This document shows, one piece after another, positions 26,479 through 36,204 of a DNA stretch of 64,000 nucleotides. How positions within the stretch are numbered: position 1 is the first letter of the stretch; each line of letters starts with the position of its first letter. The stretch covers positions 61,895-125,894 of the forward strand of contig NZ_CAAAJC010000005.1 in assembly GCF_900640175.1 (NCBI RefSeq), in the 5' to 3' direction. The notes beneath the pieces were generated by a model. That model was not told the DNA's origin. It saw only the letters and a program-made list of their open reading frames with translations, and did not search any database. The translations under genes were made by a program, and so were the position numbers. The stretch comes from Legionella sp. W10-070 (GTDB taxonomy: Bacteria > Pseudomonadota > Gammaproteobacteria > Legionellales > Legionellaceae).

Positions 26479-28080
26479 TTAATGAATTTCTGGCGGTATG
26501 GTAAAACTATGGTAAGGAGGTGGTGATGGCAACGTCCATTCCAGGCCACGAGCCCCTTCCCAAACCTGGGCATCAATCTTCTTTCCTTTACGCACAGTGC
26601 AGACAACATTATACAAAAACAGCAACTGGGCAAGACCAAAAACAAAAGCACCAATTGATACGAGCACATTAAAATTGGTAAATTGCAGCGCATAGTCCGG
26701 AATTCGGCGAGGCATCCCTGCAAGACCCAGAAAATGCATCGGGAAGAAGGTTACATTGACGGAGATAACTGATAACCAGAAATGCCATTTACCCAAACGT
26801 TCGTTATACATATGGCCAGTCCATTTAGGCAACCAGTAGTAAATTGCTGCGAGCAAGGCAAAAATCACCCCTGGAACAAGCACATAATGGAAATGCGCAA
26901 CAACAAAATAGCTGTCCTGGTACTGGTAATCAGCAGGCACCAAAGATACCATCAATCCGGTAAAACCTCCTACAGTAAACAAAAATACAAAGGCAACCGC
27001 AAAAAGCATCGGGGTTTCAAAGGTCATTGAGCCTTTAAACATCGTACTGACCCAGTTGAACACCTTGACACCTGTAGGGACAGCAATCAGCATGGTGGTG
27101 TACATAAAGAACAGCTCACCTCCAAGGGGTATACCGGTGGTAAACATATGATGTGCCCAAACGATAAAGGACAGAAAGGCAATACTCGCTGTCGCATATA
27201 CCATGAAATGATAGCCGAACAATGGTTTACGGCTAAAGGTAGGAATGATTTCCGACACCACGCCGAAAGCAGGCAACACTAACACATACACTTCCGGATG
27301 GCCAAAAAACCAGAATACATGCTGGAACAAAATCGGGTCGCCCCCTCCAGCCGCTTCAAAAAAGCTGGTGCCAAAATGTCTGTCGGCAAGCATCATGGTT
27401 ACCGCACCTGCCAGTACAGGCATGATAGCAATCAGTAGGAAAGCCGTGATCAGCCAGGTCCATACAAACATCGGCATTTTCATTAGTGTCATGCCAGGCG
27501 CACGCATATTGAGAATTGTAGCGATGATGTTTATTGAGCCCATGATTGAGGAAAGACCCATCATATGGACAGCAAAGATCATATAGTCGGTGCTTGGAGG
27601 GGCATATTTAGTCGATAGCGGCGCATACATTGTCCAACCAAAATTTGGGCCGCCGCCACTGTGGAACATGGTCGATGCCAATAAGCTAAAAGCAAAAGGT
27701 AATATCCAGAAACTCCAGTTGTTCAAGCGAGGTAACGCCATGTCAGGCGCACCTATCATCATCGGAATCTGCCAATTGGCAAGCCCTGTAAACGCAGGCA
27801 TTACCACACCAAACAGCATGATTAACCCATGCATGGTGGTCATCTGGTTAAAAAAGTTAGGATCAACAAAACGCTGCCCGGGTTGCAAAAGCTCGAGCCT
27901 GATAACCAATGCCATACTGCCCGCAACAAAAAACATGAGCAGTGAAAGCCATAGATAGAGAGTCCCAATATCCTTATGGTTTGTGGTAAATAACCACCGT
28001 TTTACAAATCCGATAACGCCTTTCCCTTGTTCAGGACCATGTTCGTCATGATCTTCATCATGTGTTATAGCTTGACTCAT
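26479..28080 (-). CDS. ctaD: Cytochrome c oxidase subunit I
   Basis: 533 aa, twelve membrane helices, carrying haem a, haem a3 and CuB. Visible: NHKDIGTLYLWLS at the start, the haem a ligand region TTMHGLIMLFGVVMPA, the CuB/Tyr block HVFWFFGHPEVYVLVLP, the vicinal His pair in IVWAHHMFTTG, and the haem ligands in VAHFHYVLVPG. It overlaps ctaC by 4 bases (ATGA). Proton-coupled terminal respiration is its established role. Confidence 0.97.
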   Translation of the reverse strand: MSQAITHDEDHDEHGPEQGKGVIGFVKRWLFTTNHKDIGTLYLWLSLLMFFVAGSMALVIRLELLQPGQRFVDPNFFNQMTTMHGLIMLFGVVMPAFTGLANWQIPMMIGAPDMALPRLNNWSFWILPFAFSLLASTMFHSGGGPNFGWTMYAPLSTKYAPPSTDYMIFAVHMMGLSSIMGSINIIATILNMRAPGMTLMKMPMFVWTWLITAFLLIAIMPVLAGAVTMMLADRHFGTSFFEAAGGGDPILFQHVFWFFGHPEVYVLVLPAFGVVSEIIPTFSRKPLFGYHFMVYATASIAFLSFIVWAHHMFTTGIPLGGELFFMYTTMLIAVPTGVKVFNWVSTMFKGSMTFETPMLFAVAFVFLFTVGGFTGLMVSLVPADYQYQDSYFVVAHFHYVLVPGVIFALLAAIYYWLPKWTGHMYNERLGKWHFWLSVISVNVTFFPMHFLGLAGMPRRIPDYALQFTNFNVLVSIGAFVFGLAQLLFLYNVVCTVRKGKKIDAQVWEGARGLEWTLPSPPPYHSFTIPPEIH

Positions 28081-29288
28081 CGCAAACCTCCAGCTTGAGC
28101 TTTGTTCACCATTTTAGGTTGTTGAATGTTATTCTGGCGTACCTCGGCAACCTCAGCAGGTTGAACCTCATCATCGGTATTATTTTCCCAGGCATTACGT
28201 TCATAGGTGGTAATCGCTGCTATCTCAGCGTCGCTCAGCTGTTCTTTGAAGGCCTGCATTGCCGTACCTGGAACACCGTTGAGAATAATGTCTATATGGC
28301 GCGATATTGGCCTGCCGACAGATACTGAGCTTCCTTTAAGTGCGGGATACATGGGAGGTAGTCCCAAACCATTAGCCTGGTGACAGGCAGCACAGGCTTG
28401 CTCATATTTCTGCTTGCCTAAATGCATGAGCTCGGCACGTGTCATTTTTGCCTGAACTGCAGGCTTCATGGCGGCTTCAGCATATTGATCAACCGCCTTG
28501 GGCTGTGCAGCAACCCATTGATTAAATTTCTCTTCGCTGACTGCCTCAACAACAATAGGCATATAAGCATGGTTAATGCCGCATAGCTCCGCACATTGCC
28601 CGCGATAGACGCCAGGCTTCTGTACTCTTGCCCATGCCTCATGCATAAACCCCGGCATAGCATCTCGTTTTACACCAAGCTCCGGCACCCACCAGGAATG
28701 GATGACATCATTAGAAGTCACCAGGAAACGAATTTTTTTATTTACTGGAACAACCAGAGGCTTATCAACTTCTAACAGATACCACTGGCCTTTAGGCTGC
28801 TGGTTTTGGATTTGCTCGTAAGGCGTTGACAAATTGCTGAAATAGCTAATGCCCTGATCCAGGTATTGATACTGCCATTTCCACTGATAACCAACAATCT
28901 TAATGGTTACATCGGAATCACTGCTGTCTTCCAAGCGTATCAGCACTTTGGTTGCGGGAATAGCCAGACCCACAAGGATTAAGAAGGGTATAATGGACCA
29001 GACTATCTCTACACGCGTATTATCATGGAAACTCGCCGGAACATGTCCTTTGGATTTGCGATGATGGACAAGTGAATAAATCATTACACCGAAGACCACA
29101 ACTCCTATAATGGCACAAACCACGATAGCAATCATATGCAACTCATACATGTCTTTACTTAAAGGGGTCACCCCTCGATGCATATTCATCTGCCAGTTAT
29201 TTGCCGCAGCCATTACTGTCTGGTTTATCCCCAGTCCAACCATAGCCGCAAGCACCTTGCTTAGCTTAAACCCATTTAGCATCCCCAT
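28077..29288 (-). CDS. ctaC: Cytochrome c oxidase subunit II with fused cytochrome c
   Basis: 403 aa. Signal/anchor region, second membrane helix (MIAIVVCAIIGVVVFGVMIYS), the aromatic electron-entry patch KIVGYQWKWQYQYL, and the CuA site (VTSNDVIHSWWVPELG and GQCAELCGINHAYMP). A C-terminal cytochrome c domain has haem motif CAACH and a Met ligand candidate in GVPGTAMQAF, making this a caa3-like subunit able to take electrons from a soluble cytochrome. An acidic, Gln-rich tail ends the protein. Confidence 0.95.
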   Translation of the reverse strand: MGMLNGFKLSKVLAAMVGLGINQTVMAAANNWQMNMHRGVTPLSKDMYELHMIAIVVCAIIGVVVFGVMIYSLVHHRKSKGHVPASFHDNTRVEIVWSIIPFLILVGLAIPATKVLIRLEDSSDSDVTIKIVGYQWKWQYQYLDQGISYFSNLSTPYEQIQNQQPKGQWYLLEVDKPLVVPVNKKIRFLVTSNDVIHSWWVPELGVKRDAMPGFMHEAWARVQKPGVYRGQCAELCGINHAYMPIVVEAVSEEKFNQWVAAQPKAVDQYAEAAMKPAVQAKMTRAELMHLGKQKYEQACAACHQANGLGLPPMYPALKGSSVSVGRPISRHIDIILNGVPGTAMQAFKEQLSDAEIAAITTYERNAWENNTDDEVQPAEVAEVRQNNIQQPKMVNKAQAGGLR

Positions 29289-29405
29289 CTCACCTCTTTC
29301 AAATAGCCAGGCCTCTTAAAGCTGGTTTGCAATCAGCAAATCAGCTTCTAACTAACAACCGTGGCTGATGATTAAATTAATTCGTCAACAAGTCGCTGGA
29401 CTTCC

Positions 29406-31109
29406 TTACCATAAAGAATAATTGCCTTCCGTTTTGGATTGGCTCACCATGTATTTAATTGCCTCCAGTATCTCACCCGTCGTACATTGCTTGCATCCTG
29501 CATTTTTAGGGTGATGGTCACCTTTTATTGTACTTTGGACCAGGACATCTATATTTTGGCTAATCAATGGTGCCCATATTGCCTTGTCACCAAGCTTAGG
29601 TGCACCCTGCTTACCTTCGTTGTGGCACATGCTGCAATTTTCGTTATAAATGTCCTTACCATTGGCCGGGTATTTGGCAGCGCCTCCTGTAGCCACATCC
29701 TGCCATTGGGAGCGTGATAAAGAAGCATTTAAAATGTAATCCACCGCTGCAATGATGTCATTGTCCGAGCAAGTAACACAAGCACCTTTCACCGGCATGC
29801 TGTTAAAGCCATGAATAGCGTGACGATAAAGACCCGTTAAGCCGCTATTTTTTAAACGCATGTACCAGTTTGAACCATCACCAATCAGCGGAGCAGCCAT
29901 TTCTCCCCGTTGATGACAGATAATACAGGCATTGACATAAACTTGTTTGCCGCGTTTTAGCGTAGGCTGGCTTTCGGAGGGGGGGACGCCCAAAGGTTCC
30001 TCACTCACAACGGTTTTAAGATAAGTGGCAATGGCAAGTCTGTCTTCCTCGGTCAAATAGCTAAGACTATTATGATTAACCTCTGCCATAGGGCCTGTTA
30101 CCGGCCCTGCTCGATTAATTAATTGACCCTCTGAAAATACATCAGCCACCTCATAACGGCTTGCCGAACGTAAACCATACTTGGTGATATTGGGAGCCCA
30201 GTAACCATCAACAAAAGCACCTGTCAGGTAAAAACGCTTTTTAGGCGCTCCAAATGCATTCAAGGGCGTATGGCACATACTGCAATGCCCTAGTGTATCA
30301 ACGATGTACTTACCCCGATTCCAGGCTGGCGACCTGTCTGCCTCATAAGTAACTTCATTGTCATCAGGGAAGAAAAACAGCAAGTTCCATCCCCATAAAG
30401 AAAAACGCGCCCCTGGCACACTAAAAGGGAAGGGTAGCGGTTTATTCTTCTGTTTAACCGGCGGTATACTCATGAAATAAGCGTACAACGCCCTTGCATC
30501 ATCATCAGTGATTTTGGCGAAATAGGGGTAAGGAAAAACAGGAAAGTAGTTTCTTCCTTGCGGATCACGCCCTTGTTTAACCGCACGGATAAAATCAGCC
30601 TCTGTCCAATTACCAATTCCCGTCTCTTTATCGGGAGTAATATTGGGGCTATAGAAAGTACCAAACGGGGTATTGATAGCCAAACCACCGGCAAAAGCAG
30701 GAGTGCCTCCTTTAACATTTGTGTGGCAAGCAATACAATCGCCCATCTTGGCTAAATATTCGCCTCGCTCGATCAACGCAGCCTCAGTGCCCGTTGCAGG
30801 CTTGGTTGGGGGATAAGTAGGGTAATAACCATCAATCAGGGGCTCTACCGGCCGGTGCCTTTCATCTGCCGCATCGGTTTTTTTTGCATCCTGCCCATCT
30901 GTCGAGTCAGCTTTAATTTCCATTGTTGGCGCTGAAGGAGACGAGCCAGCAGCATCATTCGAGGCAGAACCCGAATTGGTTTGCGCATTTTGGCTCGACA
31001 TAGGCTCTTGAGCAGCATTTGTATTATCTGCTGCGTATAGCAAACCCGAGATACCACATAATGCCAAAAAAGACACAACAATTGCGTTTTTTTTCAACAA
31101 AGAGCCCAC
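29406..31109 (-). CDS. Secreted tetrahaem cytochrome c upstream of the oxidase operon
   Basis: 567 aa with a signal peptide (cleavage near residue 26) and a 60-residue low-complexity linker. Four CxxCH haem sites are at 125-129, 276-280, 395-399 and 492-496. The first two domains resemble alcohol-dehydrogenase-type cytochrome subunits (GEYLAKMGDCIACH, NITPDKETGIGNW). The last two are c5-like, each with an extra CxxC (444-447, 539-542) of the kind that forms a structural disulfide in c5. It probably feeds electrons to the adjacent oxidase, since it ends 117 bases upstream of ctaC on the same strand. Confidence 0.85.
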   Translation of the reverse strand: MGSLLKKNAIVVSFLALCGISGLLYAADNTNAAQEPMSSQNAQTNSGSASNDAAGSSPSAPTMEIKADSTDGQDAKKTDAADERHRPVEPLIDGYYPTYPPTKPATGTEAALIERGEYLAKMGDCIACHTNVKGGTPAFAGGLAINTPFGTFYSPNITPDKETGIGNWTEADFIRAVKQGRDPQGRNYFPVFPYPYFAKITDDDARALYAYFMSIPPVKQKNKPLPFPFSVPGARFSLWGWNLLFFFPDDNEVTYEADRSPAWNRGKYIVDTLGHCSMCHTPLNAFGAPKKRFYLTGAFVDGYWAPNITKYGLRSASRYEVADVFSEGQLINRAGPVTGPMAEVNHNSLSYLTEEDRLAIATYLKTVVSEEPLGVPPSESQPTLKRGKQVYVNACIICHQRGEMAAPLIGDGSNWYMRLKNSGLTGLYRHAIHGFNSMPVKGACVTCSDNDIIAAVDYILNASLSRSQWQDVATGGAAKYPANGKDIYNENCSMCHNEGKQGAPKLGDKAIWAPLISQNIDVLVQSTIKGDHHPKNAGCKQCTTGEILEAIKYMVSQSKTEGNYSLW

Positions 31110-31444
31110 GCTCCCTCCTTAAACTTACTACTACCAGGTAATTTATGGCAGGAAAAATAATCTCCGCATTTTATACCCCTAGTTAAGCAACTTGCAACGT
31201 TGATGATTGATAGATACTGAAAAAATAAATAAATTTGCCTTCCCGGGTTTTTAGTCGATACTATTCTAACCTGTTCCTCATACCTTCTGACATTTTATTT
31301 TTTTGGTTGACCAAGCAGCTGCCAATAATGCCGCGTCAATAGCATTAACCCGTGTTTATCGGCTGCTATTCCTTGTAAATCACCATTTGTCATATCGTTG
31401 AAAATAGTTAATAATTGTCACAATTTTAGCCAAGGTGAATAGGA
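31110..31444. other. Intergenic region without a visible gene (335 bases)
   Basis: This divergent region separates the tetrahaem cytochrome gene from the amino-acid exporter. It holds AT-rich stretches suitable for promoters on both sides, but I see no clear -35/-10 pair, riboswitch-like fold, small ORF or repeat. Confidence 0.4.
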
Positions 31445-32050
31445 ATGGCGATCTATCTGAATGGTTTGCTATTGGGGTTGTCTCTGATTGCAGCGTTAGG
31501 ACCACAGAATGTGTTTCTGATTCGTCAGGGCGCATTACGTCGGCATGCAGTGCTTTCGGCAATGATTTGTTTTTGTTGCGACATTATTCTCGTTTGCGCC
31601 AGCGTTGCCGGACTCTACCAGGTGCTTAAGCTTCATCCGGCCTTACAAAGCTGGATGGTCTGGTTTGGGGTGATCTTTCTTTTTTACTATGGCAGCAAGT
31701 CGCTGAAAAACGCGTTGGCTATCAAAAACTCAACCAGCATTGCTGCTCAAGATGCAACAACCCGTTGGCAAATCATCCTGTTGGCTCTGGGCTTCAGTCT
31801 GCTAAACCCCCATGCCATTATCGACAGCCTGGTTATTATTGGCGGTAGCAGCAGCCAGTTTCCAGGGCACCATCAAGCCTTTTTGTTTGGCGTTTTAACG
31901 TCCAGCCTTTTATGGTTCAGTTCACTTACCTTCATCACCCATTATTTTTCCGAGGTGCTCTCACGCGCTGCAGTATGGCGGCGCATTGAGCTTTCCAGTG
32001 GATTGTTGATGCTTTTCTTAAGTCTCAAACTTGCCAGCAGCCAAATTTGA
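31445..32050 (+). CDS. LysE/ArgO-family amino-acid exporter
   Basis: A 201-aa inner-membrane protein with about six helices. The family start motif (LNGLLLGLSLIAALGPQNVFLIRQG) is complete, including the GPQN segment, and the second half keeps LGFSLLNPHAIIDSLVIIG with its NPH motif. It exports basic or other amino acids in relatives (LysE, ArgO). AATAGGA precedes the ATG. It converges on the 234-aa gene with a 1-base gap. Confidence 0.88.
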   Translation: MAIYLNGLLLGLSLIAALGPQNVFLIRQGALRRHAVLSAMICFCCDIILVCASVAGLYQVLKLHPALQSWMVWFGVIFLFYYGSKSLKNALAIKNSTSIAAQDATTRWQIILLALGFSLLNPHAIIDSLVIIGGSSSQFPGHHQAFLFGVLTSSLLWFSSLTFITHYFSEVLSRAAVWRRIELSSGLLMLFLSLKLASSQI

Positions 32051-32051
32051 A

Positions 32052-32756
32052 TTAACTTTTAAATGCATGAGCAACGTTGGCCACTACAGCATCCTTTGCC
32101 TGCCCTGCAATCTCCTGGACCTCCCTCTGAAAATAACCTTTAATAATATCCGTTAAACCCCTTGTCCCTGCTTCACCGTAAATATGAAACAGCCAATTTG
32201 CCGTTTGTTCGCCAGCGGCAAATTGCGCTAATTTTATCTTAACCGCATTGGAGGGTTCTTTACGTTTCGCAAATGACATTGCAGAGGCAGGCTCCAGATC
32301 AGCATCCTTCCAGGTATAAATAGTTTCCTTAGCGACCCAGGGTCCCAAGGTCAAAATAAGTGATTGAATGTTTCCTACACCCAATTTATACCAGTGATTG
32401 CCGGTGTCCTTGCCCATAGACCAATTATACACTTGAATCAAATCGTCAAGCGCCTCCCTGTAGTTCCTGGCTACTTCAGCGTGGCGACCCATATGATAAA
32501 AAGCATAGCTAAACCCTGCTATGGCCATAGTCACTGAAGGAACAATATAAGAACTGAGCCAAAAAACAGTCCCCATGAGTATGCCGCTGACAATTTTAAT
32601 ATCTGCAGCATACAGGGCCATTTGTGCTTGCTTAAAGCGCGCCAGGCGCTTGCCGATAATTTCTAAATGAGCAGAATTTTGATAATTAAAAGGAGCATCA
32701 GCTAATTCAACACGCGGCACAAGAGCAATTTGATTAAAAAACATCTTAGACTCCAT
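32052..32756 (-). CDS. Orphan protein with a hydrophobic hairpin (234 aa)
   Basis: No family recognised. A hydrophobic region at about 55-90 (IVSGILMGTVFWLSSYIVPSV, then MAIAGFSYAFYHMG) could form one or two membrane helices; both flanks are soluble and helical. It has no signal peptide. It could be a Legionella-specific membrane protein or a translocated substrate. The start MESKMFF has a second ATG four codons in. Confidence 0.55.
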   Translation of the reverse strand: MESKMFFNQIALVPRVELADAPFNYQNSAHLEIIGKRLARFKQAQMALYAADIKIVSGILMGTVFWLSSYIVPSVTMAIAGFSYAFYHMGRHAEVARNYREALDDLIQVYNWSMGKDTGNHWYKLGVGNIQSLILTLGPWVAKETIYTWKDADLEPASAMSFAKRKEPSNAVKIKLAQFAAGEQTANWLFHIYGEAGTRGLTDIIKGYFQREVQEIAGQAKDAVVANVAHAFKS

Positions 32757-33010
32757 CCGTTGAACATAAGAGCTTATGTTCTATCGCAATGGAAAAAAAA
32801 TAGCAAGATTAAGTATCTCCCAAGAGGAAATAAAAAGGGCCAATCAGTGTGTCGCCAATTGACCCAGTGGAATGACACATAGCAAGTCCAACCTCGCAGC
32901 AGCACTATCGCATAATTTCAACTAAGCTGTCAATATTTTATGCTATCTTTAGATTGTTGATAACCTCTCGATGCGTTAGACTGCATCTCTTCTTAGTAAC
33001 CAGGTTGATT

Positions 33011-33442
33011 ATGTTTTACGGTGATAATGTTCAGGATACCCGCCAGCTTTTCTTTTCCAGCTGGCAAAAATATCAACAAAAACACGTTCTAATGCCTTTG
33101 GAAAAACAGATTGTTGATGTCATCCTCGTCCATCCTGAATACCATGCTTTATTAGAATCACCCGATACCCCTGCGCAACAACGCTATTTTCCGGAGCTGG
33201 GACAAACTAACCCCTTCCTTCACATGGGCTTGCATTTGGCAATACGCGATCAGGTGGCTACTGACAGACCGGCAGGAATTAGCCGAATTTATCAACAGCT
33301 ACTAGAGAAGTACGGCGATACATTAGCAGTAGAACACCTGATGATGGATCATCTGGCTGAGACGCTGTGGCTGGCGCAACGCAATAATACCTCTCCTGAT
33401 GAGGTTGCTTATCTTCATGCCCTGAATCACCAATTAAGTTGA
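33011..33442 (+). CDS. DUF1841-family protein
   Basis: About 143 aa, soluble. It begins MFYGDNVQDTRQLFFSSWQK and contains FPELGQTNPFLHMGLHLAIRDQ and the C-terminal HLMMDHLAETLWLAQRN, which fit the DUF1841 family of proteobacteria. ATG 33011 is chosen over an upstream in-frame TTG because the family begins at MFYG. The molecular role is unknown. It converges with the MFS gene, overlapping it by 9 bases. Confidence 0.8.
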   Translation: MFYGDNVQDTRQLFFSSWQKYQQKHVLMPLEKQIVDVILVHPEYHALLESPDTPAQQRYFPELGQTNPFLHMGLHLAIRDQVATDRPAGISRIYQQLLEKYGDTLAVEHLMMDHLAETLWLAQRNNTSPDEVAYLHALNHQLS

Positions 33443-34681
33443 AGCCTGGCTCTGATTCTCACTTCGCGGATCGATTTCAGAGATAATCGGCGTAGTTTGC
33501 GGCATGCTGAGAAAAGGCTCCTCCCTTGGCGGGCTGTCTTTTTGTGCTTTACGCAGGATAAACAGGGGAATAATAAATCCACAAACACTGCTAAAATAGA
33601 TAAATAATCCACTGGTACCTAATTGATGCATATAAAACGAAGCAATGAAAGGACCTAACATTGCACCAATACTGTAAGCAAGCAATAAACTTTGGGTGCC
33701 GGCAATAATATCCCTGGAATCAAGGGCATCACAGGCGTGGCTTATACTGATAGGGTACATCGTGAATGTCAGGCCGCCAAATAGCATCATTAACGCAAAA
33801 AATAACCAGGGGTTACTCTGATCTATCATTAAATAAACAGCAACCACAATGGTCACTATTGAAATAACAATTAATACCAAACGGCGCTCAAACAGATCTG
33901 ACAATTTACCTACAGGGTATTGCAGCAGCATACCGCCAAAAATAACCGCAAACATATATTTCGCCACTTCGGCCTTATCATGAAACAAGTCAGTTAAATA
34001 GGTAGGCATCAACCCATAAATCCCCCCCATAATCAAACCAGCACTTAAGCAGCCTAAAAGACCTGAGGCCGACTTATCCAGCAGTTTTCTTAAACTTAAG
34101 GTTGAAGGCTCGTCAAACTGGGGAGAGCTGACATAGGACATTGACAAGGGAATAATCGAAAGTGAGCACATCATCGAAGTAACCGCGAACAGTAGCATCG
34201 TTTGCGGATCACCTAAGTTTAAAAAGAATTGTCCCAGACTTTGGGCAGCATAGAACGTTATCATATACAATGAGAGGATTTGCCCCCGGTTAATCTGAGA
34301 GCTTTTACATAGTAACCAGCTTTCAATGACTACAAACAAGCCGGCTGAGGCAAAACCTGCTATAAAGCGCAGCGAAAGCCAGAACCAGTCATTGTAAAAA
34401 ATCCCATGTAATAAACAAATCACCGCCAACATGGAAGAAAAAGCGGAATAAGCACGTATATGGCCGACTCGGGTAATGAAACGCTCTACCCTGAATGAAC
34501 CAAGAACCAGGCCCGCATAATACACACCTGTCATCGCACCGATAATCAGCGGTGAGGCATGATTAAGCGTCATTTTTAATGCTAATAAGGTAGAAAAAAA
34601 GCCTGTCCCTAATACAAAAATAAAAAGGCTCAGCAAGGGAACAAAGGTTTCAAGTAATACAGCCAGCATCATTTTACTCAC
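33434..34681 (-). CDS. Major facilitator superfamily transporter (YcaD-like)
   Basis: A 415-aa inner-membrane carrier with twelve predicted helices in two halves joined by a cytoplasmic loop near residues 190-205. It has an MFS loop motif-like GSFRVERFITRVGHIRAY between helices 2 and 3 and GKLSDLFERRLVL in the second half. The pattern resembles the YcaD/sugar-efflux-type group. The substrate cannot be inferred. Confidence 0.82.
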   Translation of the reverse strand: MSKMMLAVLLETFVPLLSLFIFVLGTGFFSTLLALKMTLNHASPLIIGAMTGVYYAGLVLGSFRVERFITRVGHIRAYSAFSSMLAVICLLHGIFYNDWFWLSLRFIAGFASAGLFVVIESWLLCKSSQINRGQILSLYMITFYAAQSLGQFFLNLGDPQTMLLFAVTSMMCSLSIIPLSMSYVSSPQFDEPSTLSLRKLLDKSASGLLGCLSAGLIMGGIYGLMPTYLTDLFHDKAEVAKYMFAVIFGGMLLQYPVGKLSDLFERRLVLIVISIVTIVVAVYLMIDQSNPWLFFALMMLFGGLTFTMYPISISHACDALDSRDIIAGTQSLLLAYSIGAMLGPFIASFYMHQLGTSGLFIYFSSVCGFIIPLFILRKAQKDSPPREEPFLSMPQTTPIISEIDPRSENQSQAST

Positions 34682-34826
34682 ATAAATAGTGGAGAGTGGA
34701 TATATGGACTTATCAATAAAATTACAAGGTGAGCGAATAAAAAATATAACTCCAAACTCACAGCCATTTGGGTATCCGCATTAAATCGGTTAAGATAAGA
34801 AACTTACCTTATTTTAACCATTCTTA

Positions 34827-35579
34827 ATGACCAATAAAGAAAAAACCACCCATTTTGGCTTTCAGTCCGTTGCCTGGCATGAAAAAGAACAAAAAGTTGG
34901 CGCCGTCTTTCAGTCAGTTGCCCACAATTATGACCTGGTGAACAATGTGATGTCCATGGGTGTTCATCATCTTTGGAAGCGGTTCGCCATTGAACTGAGC
35001 CAGGTACGGCCAGGCCATCTGGTGCTCGACCTTGCAGGGGGCAGTGGGGATTTGACGCGTCTGCTTTGCCAGAAGACAGGCCCGCAGGGAAAAGTTTTTC
35101 TTGCCGATATCAATGCAGCCATGTTGGCAGTAGGGCGGGACCGCCTGCTTGATGAGGGTTTATTTTCCAATGTGGAGTTTATCCAGGCTAACGCCCAAAG
35201 CCTGCCTTTCGCAAGCAACAGTTTTCATTGTATTACCATGGGCTTTGGTTTGCGTAATGTGACTGATAAAAGCGAGGCACTCCGCTCCATGTATCGTGTC
35301 TGTAAACCTGGCGGCAAACTGCTGATTCTGGAATTTTCTCAGCCAACATTTCCCGGGCTAAAACCTCTTTATGATTGGTATTCATTCAATATCCTCCCTA
35401 AACTGGGGCAATTATTTGCCCAAGATTCAGCCAGTTATCAATACCTTGCCGAATCCATTCGCATGCACCCTCCCCAGGAGGAACTTAAAACGATGGTTGA
35501 AAAGGCAGGTTTTGAGGATTGTCATTACCACAACCTAAGTGGCGGCATCGTTGCTTTGCATATCGCTTATAAGTATTGA
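34827..35579 (+). CDS. ubiE: Ubiquinone/menaquinone methyltransferase UbiE
   Basis: 250 aa, class I SAM-dependent C-methyltransferase in ubiquinone synthesis. It shows the UbiE start ([25 protein letters not shown]), SAM motif [13 protein letters not shown], and the second signature [25 protein letters not shown] with LEFSQP. It is followed by ubiJ and ubiB, the conserved E. coli order. Confidence 0.97.
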   Translation: MTNKEKTTHFGFQSVAWHEKEQKVGAVFQSVAHNYDLVNNVMSMGVHHLWKRFAIELSQVRPGHLVLDLAGGSGDLTRLLCQKTGPQGKVFLADINAAMLAVGRDRLLDEGLFSNVEFIQANAQSLPFASNSFHCITMGFGLRNVTDKSEALRSMYRVCKPGGKLLILEFSQPTFPGLKPLYDWYSFNILPKLGQLFAQDSASYQYLAESIRMHPPQEELKTMVEKAGFEDCHYHNLSGGIVALHIAYKY

Positions 35580-35586
35580 GAGTATT

Positions 35587-36204
35587 ATGATAAAAAAATA
35601 TTCATTAAAAGCGCTGCAACAAGCCATTAACCATGCCCTTGCACTTGATGAGTCAAGCGCTGGAAAAATGGCAGCCCTGCAGGGAAAGGTGCTTGAAATT
35701 ATTATCGCCCCCCTTGGCGTCAATTTTTTTATTCACTTTGATGAACGACAAATGAAATTATTAGCCGATTATGAAGGACATCCTGATACCACTATTCACA
35801 GCAGTCCCCTTGGCTTAATCCGCCTGAGTTTTTTGCCCGCATCCCAGGCACGCTCTTTATTTAATGACAAAATCAGACTGTCAGGTGACATCGAATTAGG
35901 GCAGCAAGTCAAAAAACTCTTTGATGAACTGGATATTGATTGGGAGGGTCATCTGGCTCATTTTACCGGGGATGTAGTGGCCTATCAATTAGGCTCCTTT
36001 GTACGTCAAGGCTTAACTTTTAAAAAACAATTCGGCGATTCACTACGACATAATCTCACTGATTATTTACAGGAAGAGCTGGCTCTCTTCCCTTCTGGCG
36101 AAGAAATGAATGATTTTTTTAATGACATCGACCAGTTATCGCTTGATGTCGAGCGTTTATATGCCCACTTTAACCAATTGAAAGCACAGCATGAAATCAA
36201 TTAA
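35587..36204 (+). CDS. ubiJ: Ubiquinone biosynthesis accessory factor UbiJ
   Basis: 205 aa. Residues about 15-115 form an SCP2 lipid-binding domain (GKVLEIIIAPLGVNFFIHFD, and IRLSGDIELGQQVKKLFDELDIDWEGHL). It scaffolds the soluble Ubi complex and holds the lipid intermediate. ATG 35587 is chosen because it follows the ubiE stop and matches the family length of about 200; an upstream reading overlapping ubiE is rejected. It overlaps ubiB by 14 bases. Confidence 0.93.
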   Translation: MIKKYSLKALQQAINHALALDESSAGKMAALQGKVLEIIIAPLGVNFFIHFDERQMKLLADYEGHPDTTIHSSPLGLIRLSFLPASQARSLFNDKIRLSGDIELGQQVKKLFDELDIDWEGHLAHFTGDVVAYQLGSFVRQGLTFKKQFGDSLRHNLTDYLQEELALFPSGEEMNDFFNDIDQLSLDVERLYAHFNQLKAQHEIN

